Shown: one piece after another, positions 1-5,488 of the stretch
Position numbering within the stretch: position 1 is the first letter of the stretch
Layout of the letters: the number at the start of each line of letters is the position of its first letter
Program-made: the position numbers and the translations under genes
Notes under the pieces: model-generated
Seen by the model: the letters and a program-made list of their open reading frames with translations, nothing else
What the model was told of the DNA's origin: nothing
Database searches by the model: none
NCBI GenBank assembly: GCA_905198865.1
Contig: CAJKEB010000070.1
Span: 1 to 7,972, forward strand
Length of the DNA stretch: 7,972 nucleotides
Reading direction: 5' to 3'
Source of the DNA: an uncultured Eubacteriales bacterium
Lineage (GTDB): Bacteria > Bacillota > Clostridia > Monoglobales > Monoglobaceae

Positions 1-99
1 AATTGCGGTTTACCAATTTAGATTTTTAAACCTTTTCCTAAAAGGTTTGTGCTCGATAAACTATAATTTACATAAACACTCAGAGGACAGCCTTATTGC
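1..99. other. Non-coding left edge with a small AT-rich hairpin
   Basis: No gene is visible here. Positions 28-36 (AAACCTTTT) and 40-48 (AAAAGGTTT) form a perfect 9-bp stem with a 3-nt loop. There is no T-run directly after it on either strand, so it is a weak terminator candidate at best. Positions 9-19 (TTTACCAATTT) match part of the palindrome in front of leuC (see findings). Confidence 0.4.
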
Positions 100-138
100 A
101 AAAGAGTGAACCGCAAAAATTCTGCGGTTCACTCTTTT
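100..138. terminator. Bidirectional intrinsic terminator after the protease gene
   Basis: Positions 100-115 and 123-138 form a perfect 16-bp stem (AAAAGAGTGAACCGCA with its complement) around a 7-nt loop. The A-rich foot on one side and T-rich foot on the other give U-tracts in both directions. It begins 14 nt past the stop codon of the minus-strand protease gene and is the natural end of that transcript. It could also stop a plus-strand transcript entering from the left. Confidence 0.85.
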
Positions 139-151
139 ATTTGCAGTATGT

Positions 152-2308
152 TTATTTCAGGCTTTGATATGCCGGGTTCAGTAAGTATGGTGAAAAGTCC
201 TCGCCGTTCCAGATGAACACTTTGCAGTAGGATCCGTCATCATACGGGACAGTTAATGACGCCCACTTTTTTGGAAAATCACTGTCGTTTTGTCCTATAT
301 CAACCGTGTACATTCTACAGCCTGTCAGCATATTTTCATCGTTAAACGACGCTACTAATAGTATAATATTATTGGCGTCAGCAAGCTGTTCTATCGATAA
401 CGACAGCGTTTTTGCCTCACTGTCAACGCTGATGTCTTGAACTATAAAGGTGTCCTCCTCTATAGGTTCGGGAGACATGGTCGGAGTTGCCGTTGGAACT
501 GTAGTCGGTGAAGCGGTCGGAGCCGAGGAAACCGGATTTGTGTATGCCTTTACGCAAAGGTTATATGGATTTGCGCTGCTGCCGGTGTCTGACCATGACA
601 CAATGCTGTCACCTGATGTGCTGTACGGAACGTAATTAACATTTTTAGTGACTTCAAATGCAGACGAATAGCCACTTACAGCTGAACATGAGGGGATTGT
701 AACTTTTCCGCCGGAAGATAAAGCAGATACCCTGATTGTCACATTAAAGTCCCCGGATACCGTTACAGGCTCAGCGAGATCAAAGGTGTAGTAGCCGTTT
801 TCGCTTACCGAAACCTTTTTCGCTTCTTGATTTGTTTCGGGATCGATTAAAGTAACACGATTATTGGTAAAACTTGTACCGCTCAGTTTTGACGGAGAAC
901 CGGTTGACGCCTCCGCATTGTCATCAATACAAATTTCATATGACTGACCGGGGTTTAAAACATAGGTTCCTATTGAGGTCAGTACTTCGCTGTCGTTTTC
1001 AGTTGTGTATCTGCTTACCGTGGTTACACTGTTACTATAAATATAACCTCCGCTTGAGCCGTGTGTATCGTATGAGTAGATATTTCCGACCGGGTCATCT
1101 GACATAACATATGCCACTGCGTTCACGCCTATTGTCGGATCCATATATGAAATATATTCATATCCGTTGTCACCATAAGCCTCACCCCAGCTGTTTCTTA
1201 CAATCCAGGCGCCGTTTATCGGGGTTCCGTTGCCCGAAACAGGAGTGGTTTTGAAGTTTGTGTATGAATAATCATCGTCCCAGCCGACTATGGTTACAGA
1301 GTGATTGGTTGGTATTGTATACTTATATGTCCCGTCGCTTCCTAAGCTGCTGGGTTCAATACGGTTATAAACCTCTGTTCCGTTGCTTAAGGTTTGCTTA
1401 ATAGTATTGCCGGAGAGCATATCCGCCCAGCTTATGCAGTATGACGCTGTGTCGGAGTTGTAATATTTATTGTTGCCTGTATAAGCATAGTATGATGCAG
1501 AAACAGCGCCGTAATTCATTATGTATTCTTTTATCGTATCGATTGATGATGTGTTCAGCTTATAATCAAAGTTTACTGCCTCACCGTCAATCCAGTCGTA
1601 GGTCAGAACTGAGCTTCCGTCATAATTATCAGTCAGATAATACGCCTTATCCAGATATTTTTCGTGTCCGGCGTTTGATATGATTGAATAATCATTTTTA
1701 TTGGCTTTGTATTGTTGGTATAATTCCTCCGGAAAATCCTCCTGCTTAACCGGACCGCCGCCAAAAACGCGGGTCAGATAAGCAAGAGTCATATTGTAGT
1801 TGCCGCCGGATGTTGAATCAAAGGTGTATTTTTGATAACCAGCATCATTGGTTTTGTTAACAGCACCTACCATGTGATGCTCAGAGAGAAGACTTCCTTT
1901 GCTTTCGTATCCGGCATTGTTATTCACAACTGAAGAAAACTCAATGCCCGCAATCGCGGCGTACGCCCAGCAATCGCCGTCCGTTCCCTGGTTTTGTACG
2001 GCGGGAAACGAGTCGGTCAAATCTGGATTTGCTGTTAAAGAGTTGTATTTGGCAGGAAATTCACCCACCGCAGATATACGCTCAGGAATTTGCAGATCAA
2101 CCGGGTTTGGAATAACCCCGCTGTAGTTTTCAGGATTGTTTAAGTATTTTTGGAATTCCTCGCTGCAGCTTATGTTGATTCCCGGATTAACTATCGTTCC
2201 CTGTGCGCTGTCATTCGCCGCAAAAGCGCCGCCCGGAGTTATAAGCAAAGCGGAAATAAGCAAAGCCGTGGCTTTTGCTTTCACAGTACTTGTTTTGAAT
2301 ATTTTCAT
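152..2308 (-). CDS. Secreted papain-family (C1) cysteine protease with lectin-like region and C-terminal accessory domain
   Basis: 718 aa, probably an exported cysteine endopeptidase. Residues 1-30 are a Sec signal peptide (basic start, hydrophobic core, cleavage likely after AFA at residue 30). The C1 catalytic domain covers roughly 95-400. Gln107 is the oxyanion-hole residue, Cys113 lies in GDCWAYAA, His336 in TNHSVTIVGWD, and Asn372 in RNSWGEAYGDNGYEY, so the catalytic set is complete. Residues ~405-590 are beta-rich and resemble the lectin-like domain that follows C1 domains in clostridial secreted proteases (family recall, not searched). A Pro/Thr/Ser linker (~594-616) leads to a ~100-residue domain (~617-718) ending near KVFIWNGEDF, which resembles accessory domains on clostridial secreted enzymes. 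No LPXTG motif, dockerin or SLH domain is seen, so it is probably released. The start is supported by AAGGGGGAT at 2317-2325. It has its own promoter and terminator. The substrate is unknown. Confidence 0.9.
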   Translation of the reverse strand: MKIFKTSTVKAKATALLISALLITPGGAFAANDSAQGTIVNPGINISCSEEFQKYLNNPENYSGVIPNPVDLQIPERISAVGEFPAKYNSLTANPDLTDSFPAVQNQGTDGDCWAYAAIAGIEFSSVVNNNAGYESKGSLLSEHHMVGAVNKTNDAGYQKYTFDSTSGGNYNMTLAYLTRVFGGGPVKQEDFPEELYQQYKANKNDYSIISNAGHEKYLDKAYYLTDNYDGSSVLTYDWIDGEAVNFDYKLNTSSIDTIKEYIMNYGAVSASYYAYTGNNKYYNSDTASYCISWADMLSGNTIKQTLSNGTEVYNRIEPSSLGSDGTYKYTIPTNHSVTIVGWDDDYSYTNFKTTPVSGNGTPINGAWIVRNSWGEAYGDNGYEYISYMDPTIGVNAVAYVMSDDPVGNIYSYDTHGSSGGYIYSNSVTTVSRYTTENDSEVLTSIGTYVLNPGQSYEICIDDNAEASTGSPSKLSGTSFTNNRVTLIDPETNQEAKKVSVSENGYYTFDLAEPVTVSGDFNVTIRVSALSSGGKVTIPSCSAVSGYSSAFEVTKNVNYVPYSTSGDSIVSWSDTGSSANPYNLCVKAYTNPVSSAPTASPTTVPTATPTMSPEPIEEDTFIVQDISVDSEAKTLSLSIEQLADANNIILLVASFNDENMLTGCRMYTVDIGQNDSDFPKKWASLTVPYDDGSYCKVFIWNGEDFSPYLLNPAYQSLK

Positions 2309-2397
2309 ATCAGCAGATCCCCCTTAATATCGAAAAGGACATATCAAAATTAAATTTAATAAAGTATAATTAAGAAATGCACAAGTTATATGAATCT

Positions 2398-2425
2398 ATT
2401 ATACCATATTTGTGAAAAAAGTCAA
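2398..2425 (-). promoter_or_regulatory. Sigma-A type promoter of the protease gene
   Basis: On the minus strand, -35 TTGACT (2420-2425) and -10 TATAAT (2398-2403) are separated by 16 nt. Transcription would start near 2391, leaving a leader of about 80 nt. The -35 box is only 4 nt past the LysR stop codon. No terminator lies between the two genes, so read-through from the LysR gene may add to expression. Confidence 0.75.
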
Positions 2426-2429
2426 TAAA

Positions 2430-3326
2430 TTATATATCAAGATGTGATTTTACGGTGATATCCGAATTAATCAATTTCAAAATATTCATGTTTAAAGGCA
2501 GTATGTTCTTGTTATACAAAAAACCAGCCTCTCTTTGTGGAATAGAAGCTTTCAGCTTTACCTCAACCAAGTCTCCGCAATTTAATTCCTTTTCCACAAA
2601 CTGTTTTACAACGCAGGATATTCCAATTCCGATTTTTGCAAACTCTATCAGTAAATCCATGTCGTTTACCTCCAAGACATGCCGCGGAACGATTTCGTTT
2701 TCGTCGCAATATCTGTCGACATGCATACGGGAAACGTTTTCCTTATTGAGCAGCATGATATTTCCGTTTTCAAAAACATTTTCATTTCCGAGTTTTTCAA
2801 GGTATGAAGGAGTGCATACGAAAATGTCCCGAATTTTTCCAAGCGGATAATAATTAAGCGATGCCGTATCGTCAGGCTTTGCCATCAATGCAACATCAAT
2901 CTTGCATTCTCTGAGAAGAACTTCCGCCTGGGCAGAGGAGGTGCATGTGATTGAAACGTCAGCCGCAGGATTTTTCTCTGTAAATCTTTTGAGATACGGC
3001 ATAAGCATATATTTACACAGAACATTGCTGGCGGCAATTCTGAGATGGTTGATTTCTATGCGGCGCCGCAAGTTATTTTCCGTCTCATAAAGCGACTTCA
3101 GAGCGGTGCTTGCTCCGGTGTAAAGCTGACGTCCGCTCTCAGTGAGCTCAATCCCCTTTGACTTTCTGATAAACAAGGTACAGCCGAGACTTTCCTCAAG
3201 CTTTTTTATGCTGGCACTGACAGCGGGCTGAGAAATAAAGAGCCGTTTTGCAGCACCGGAAATACTTCCGCATTCTGCCGCACAAATAAATATTTCATAC
3301 CGATTCAGATTGCTGATATTAATCAT
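2430..3326 (-). CDS. LysR-type transcriptional regulator, probable regulator of leuCDB
   Basis: 298 aa, normal length for the family. The N-terminal winged helix-turn-helix covers about residues 5-62, with the recognition region in SISGAAKRLFISQPAVSASI (21-40) followed by KKLEESLG. A linker helix leads into an effector-binding domain of about residues 90-295. The frame opens upstream at a GTG (3333-3335), but that codon lies inside the ribosome binding site AGGTGG (3332-3337). The ATG at 3324-3326, 5 nt past that site, is therefore the likely start. The gene is divergent from leuC and shares a 163-bp control region with it. LysR proteins commonly control a divergent neighbour and themselves, so leuCDB is the likely target, with a leucine-pathway intermediate such as isopropylmalate as possible effector. 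This role is inferred from position only. The protease downstream is an alternative target. Confidence 0.9.
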   Translation of the reverse strand: MINISNLNRYEIFICAAECGSISGAAKRLFISQPAVSASIKKLEESLGCTLFIRKSKGIELTESGRQLYTGASTALKSLYETENNLRRRIEINHLRIAASNVLCKYMLMPYLKRFTEKNPAADVSITCTSSAQAEVLLRECKIDVALMAKPDDTASLNYYPLGKIRDIFVCTPSYLEKLGNENVFENGNIMLLNKENVSRMHVDRYCDENEIVPRHVLEVNDMDLLIEFAKIGIGISCVVKQFVEKELNCGDLVEVKLKASIPQREAGFLYNKNILPLNMNILKLINSDITVKSHLDI

Positions 3327-3331
3327 ACTTA

Positions 3332-3337
3332 CCACCT
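3332..3337 (-). promoter_or_regulatory. Ribosome binding site that fixes the LysR start
   Basis: AGGTGG on the minus strand lies 5 nt before the ATG at 3324-3326. The upstream in-frame GTG is part of this site and cannot be the start it serves. Confidence 0.75.
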
Positions 3338-3374
3338 ATAACTAAAATTTATTGATATTATAAATTATATATAT

Positions 3375-3403
3375 TTGTATTATAACAGATAATATGCTAT
3401 AAT
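3375..3403 (+). promoter_or_regulatory. Possible distal leuC promoter
   Basis: -35 TTGTAT (3375-3380) and -10 TATAAT (3398-3403) are separated by 17 nt. It occupies the same DNA as the LysR promoter, so the two could not be used at once. It may be real or may reflect the symmetry of the dyad. Confidence 0.45.
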
Positions 3404-3407
3404 GCAA
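3379..3407 (-). promoter_or_regulatory. Probable LysR gene promoter
   Basis: On the minus strand, -35 TTGCAT (3402-3407) and a perfect -10 TATAAT (3379-3384) are 17 nt apart. Transcription would begin near 3372, about 45 nt before the LysR start codon. The footprint almost fully overlaps the distal leuC promoter on the other strand. Confidence 0.6.
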
Positions 3408-3416
3408 ATAATAAAA

Positions 3417-3434
3417 CTTTACAAATTGGTAAAG
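3417..3434. promoter_or_regulatory. 18-bp palindrome over the leuC -35 box, candidate operator
   Basis: CTTTAC-AAATTG-GTAAAG has perfect 6-bp arms and a palindromic AATT core, with a single mismatched pair. It covers the -35 box (3418-3423) of the proximal leuC promoter, so a bound protein would directly affect polymerase access. The binding protein is not known from sequence; the divergent LysR is the nearest candidate. Confidence 0.5.
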
Positions 3435-3446
3435 GAATAGTATAAT
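3418..3446 (+). promoter_or_regulatory. Proximal leuCDB promoter
   Basis: -35 TTTACA (3418-3423) and -10 TATAAT (3441-3446) are 17 nt apart. Transcription would start near 3453, giving a leader of about 37 nt to the chosen leuC start. That is too short for a T-box or leader-peptide attenuator, so control should act at initiation. Confidence 0.75.
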
Positions 3447-3472
3447 TTAGTTATAAATCAGTAAGGGATAAA

Positions 3473-3480
3473 AGAAAGGA
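3473..3480 (+). promoter_or_regulatory. Ribosome binding site that decides the leuC start
   Basis: AGAAAGGA ends directly against the ATG at 3481 with no spacer, which would not work for that codon. It lies 9 nt before the in-frame ATG at 3490, a normal distance. Confidence 0.7.
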
Positions 3481-3489
3481 ATGAAAATC

Positions 3490-4749
3490 ATGGGTATGAC
3501 AATGACTCAAAAAATCCTTGCCGCACACGCAGGTTTAGAAAGCGTTAAGGCAGGACAGTTAATTCGTGCCAAACTTGATATGGTTCTCGGAAACGATGTT
3601 ACCACTCCTGTTGCTATCAAGGAGTTCAAAGCGGCAGGTTTTGACAAGGTGTTTGACAAGGACAAGGTATCAATCGTTCTTGACCACTTCACACCGAACA
3701 AGGATATAAAGTCGGCGGAGCACTGTAAGATGTGCCGCGAATTTGCCGGCGAGAAGGACGTAACAAACTTCTATGACGTGGGCGAAATGGGCGTTGAACA
3801 CGCTCTGCTGCCCGAAAAGGGACTCGTGGCTCCCGGTGAGGTTATCATCGGCGCAGACTCACACACCTGTACATACGGCGCAGTCGGCGCATTCTCGACA
3901 GGAGTAGGCTCGACCGACATGGCAGCAGGCATGGCGACAGGCGAGGCTTGGTTCAAGGTTCCGCCGGCAATCAAATTCAACCTGACAGGCAAGCCGGCAA
4001 AGTGGATTTCGGGTAAGGATGTTATCCTGCATATCATTGGTATGATAGGCGTTGACGGAGCTCTTTACAAGTCAATGGAATTCACCGGTGACGGACTTAA
4101 GTATCTGTCAATTGACGATCGTCTGACGATGGCTAATATGGCTATCGAAGCTGGCGGCAAGAACGGCATCTTTGAGGTTGATGAGGTTACAAAAGCATAT
4201 CTCGACGAGAGAGTTGACCGTGATTATACTGTTTATACTGCGGATGACGACGCAGAGTACGAGCAGGTCTATGATATTGATTTGTCACAGCTTAAGCCGA
4301 CGGTTGCTTTCCCGCACCTGCCGGAGAACACAAAGACAATTGATGAAGTCGGAGAGGTTAAGATTGACCAGTGCGTTATCGGATCGTGTACAAACGGCAG
4401 ACTTGAGGACCTTGAAAAGGCGGCTGAAATCTTTAAGGGCAGACACGTTGCAAAGAATGTCAGAACAATTATTATTCCGGCAACACAGAAGATTTATCGT
4501 GACGCAATGAAGGAAGGCTTGTTTGATATATTCATGGACGCAGGCTGTATTATATCAACACCGACCTGCGGACCGTGTCTCGGCGGACATATGGGAATCC
4601 TTGCCGAGGGCGAGAGAGCAATTTCGACATCTAACAGAAACTTTGTCGGACGTATGGGACACCCGAAGTCGGAGGTTTATCTGTCAAGCCCGGTTGTGGC
4701 TGCGGCTTCAGCGATAAAGGGTTATATCTGCGGCCCCGATGAGCTGTAG
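3490..4749 (+). CDS. leuC: 3-isopropylmalate dehydratase (isopropylmalate isomerase), large subunit
   Basis: 419 aa from the chosen ATG. With LeuD it converts 2-isopropylmalate to 3-isopropylmalate via 2-isopropylmaleate, the second step of leucine synthesis, in the cytoplasm. It is an aconitase-family protein carrying a [4Fe-4S] cluster. The likely cluster ligands are Cys300 in GSCTNGR and Cys360 and Cys363 in PTCGPCLGG. DSHTCTYGAVGAFSTGVGSTD (from residue 123, substrate/cluster side of the fold) is also intact. Its length fits the short form common in clostridia and archaea rather than the ~466-aa enterobacterial form. An ATG three codons upstream (3481) touches the ribosome binding site and is unlikely; MGMTMTQKILAAHAG is also a typical family N-terminus. 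It is first gene of the operon, 35 nt before leuD. Homoaconitase is a possible alternative in this family, but leuD and leuB as neighbours favour leucine synthesis. Confidence 0.96.
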   Translation: MGMTMTQKILAAHAGLESVKAGQLIRAKLDMVLGNDVTTPVAIKEFKAAGFDKVFDKDKVSIVLDHFTPNKDIKSAEHCKMCREFAGEKDVTNFYDVGEMGVEHALLPEKGLVAPGEVIIGADSHTCTYGAVGAFSTGVGSTDMAAGMATGEAWFKVPPAIKFNLTGKPAKWISGKDVILHIIGMIGVDGALYKSMEFTGDGLKYLSIDDRLTMANMAIEAGGKNGIFEVDEVTKAYLDERVDRDYTVYTADDDAEYEQVYDIDLSQLKPTVAFPHLPENTKTIDEVGEVKIDQCVIGSCTNGRLEDLEKAAEIFKGRHVAKNVRTIIIPATQKIYRDAMKEGLFDIFMDAGCIISTPTCGPCLGGHMGILAEGERAISTSNRNFVGRMGHPKSEVYLSSPVVAAASAIKGYICGPDEL

Positions 4750-4784
4750 AATACTGAAATCAAGATAATAGGAGGAATTATCCA

Positions 4785-5264
4785 ATGAAAGCACACGGTA
4801 TAGTACATAAGTATCAGGATAATGTTGACACAGACGTAATTATCCCGGCAAGATACCTCAACTCTTCCGACCCGGCAGAGCTTGCAGCTCACTGCATGGA
4901 GGATATTGACACAGAATTTGTAAATAAAGTAAAGCAAGGCGACATCATGGTTGCTCATAACAACTTTGGCTGCGGCTCATCGCGTGAGCATGCGCCTATC
5001 GCAATCAAGGCATCGGGTATTTCATGCGTAATCGCCGCTACATTTGCGAGAATTTTTTACCGCAACGCAATCAATATCGGACTTCCTATCATGGAGTGCC
5101 GCGAAGCTGCCGAGAACATCGGCGCAGGCGATGAAGTTGAGATAGACTTTGACACAGGTATCATTAAGGACATCACAACAGGTCAGGAATTCAAGGCTGA
5201 ACCGTTTCCGGAATTTATCAAAGAAATAATCAACAAAAACGGACTTTTGAATTCATTGAAGTAA
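4785..5264 (+). CDS. leuD: 3-isopropylmalate dehydratase (isopropylmalate isomerase), small subunit
   Basis: 159 aa, the short LeuD form that partners the ~420-aa LeuC. It provides the aconitase swivel domain that closes over the active site and helps bind substrate. Visible motifs are NVDTDVIIPARYL (residues 13-25), the substrate-loop motif FGCGSSREHAP (61-71), and the conserved FARIFYRNAINIGLP (88-102). The start is secure: AGGAGGA (4770-4776) lies 8 nt before the ATG. It sits 35 nt after the leuC stop with no promoter or terminator between, so the two subunits should be co-translated from one mRNA. The gene is intact. It is followed by an unusually long, repeat-filled 224-nt gap before leuB. 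Confidence 0.96.
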   Translation: MKAHGIVHKYQDNVDTDVIIPARYLNSSDPAELAAHCMEDIDTEFVNKVKQGDIMVAHNNFGCGSSREHAPIAIKASGISCVIAATFARIFYRNAINIGLPIMECREAAENIGAGDEVEIDFDTGIIKDITTGQEFKAEPFPEFIKEIINKNGLLNSLK

Positions 5265-5271
5265 GGATTTT

Positions 5272-5319
5272 GTAGGGGCGGCCATCAGCCGCCCGCGGGC
5301 GGATAGTATCCGCCCCTAC
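5272..5319. repeat. GC-rich cruciform-forming intergenic element
   Basis: Outer arms GTAGGGGCGG (5272-5281) and its perfect complement (5310-5319) enclose a 14-bp perfect palindrome CCGCCCGCGGGCGG (5289-5302). Each half can also fold alone: GGCGGC-CATCA-GCCGCC on the left and GGCGGATA-G-TATCCGCC on the right. It is far richer in GC than the flanking DNA and starts 7 nt after the leuD stop. It looks like a mobile or dispersed repeat of the REP/MITE kind. There is no T-run, so it is not a standard terminator, but it could pause transcription or protect the leuCD mRNA. Confidence 0.7.
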
Positions 5320-5327
5320 GGTTATAT

Positions 5328-5462
5328 CAAACGCATAGTTACAGCATACGCAATCAAAGATTGCGGTCACAGGCGGACAGCTTAGGTGTGTTATTGACTT
5401 TAGCTGTTTTGGTGCAAACGCATAGTTACAGCATACGCAATCAAAGATTGCGGTCACAGGCG
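5328..5462 (+). repeat. Degenerate 87-bp repeat with exact 48-bp direct duplication, leuD-leuB gap
   Basis: Positions 5328-5375 and 5415-5462 are identical over 48 bp, with an 87-bp offset. Each copy contains the hairpin CGCAATC-AAA-GATTGCG. The stretch between holds ACAGCTTA...TTAGCTGT, an imperfect inverted repeat. The second copy ends 10 nt before the leuB ribosome binding site. Read on the other strand this is the same family as the 88-bp tandem array at the right end of the window, about 80% identical over one unit by hand alignment. Confidence 0.85.
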
Positions 5463-5488
5463 TATAATTATTGAAAGGAAAAAATAAA

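Larger units (their letters stand above)
3375..3407. promoter_or_regulatory. Interrupted dyad spanning both divergent promoters
   Basis: Arms 3375-3387 (TTGTATTATAACA) and 3395-3407 (TGCTATAATGCAA) are inverted repeats matching at 11 of 13 positions around a 7-nt centre. Each arm holds the -10 box of one promoter and the -35 box of the opposing one. The dyad centre (3391) falls about 62 bp before the predicted start from the proximal leuC promoter, close to where LysR proteins usually bind. No symmetric T-N11-A motif is present, so binding by the neighbouring LysR is inferred. Confidence 0.5.

Noticed and set aside
28..48. Intrinsic terminator
   Set aside because: The 9-bp stem is AT-rich and no T-run directly follows it on either strand.
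3333..3335. GTG as an earlier start for the LysR gene
   Set aside because: The codon lies inside the AGGTGG ribosome binding site that serves the ATG at 3324-3326.
3481..3483. ATG as the leuC start
   Set aside because: The ribosome binding site ends directly against it with no spacer; the ATG at 3490 has a 9-nt spacer and gives a typical LeuC N-terminus.
3327..3489. T-box or other leader riboswitch for leucine control
   Set aside because: The likely leader from the proximal promoter is about 37 nt, and the region shows no T-box-like structure or terminator hairpin.
5463..5468. TATAAT as a separate leuB promoter
   Set aside because: No acceptable -35 box at 16-18 nt upstream and no TG extension; transcription would start inside the ribosome binding site region.
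5471..5473. TTG as an earlier start for leuB
   Set aside because: It overlaps the ribosome binding site of the ATG at 5489, and the extra residues are not part of the LeuB family N-terminus.
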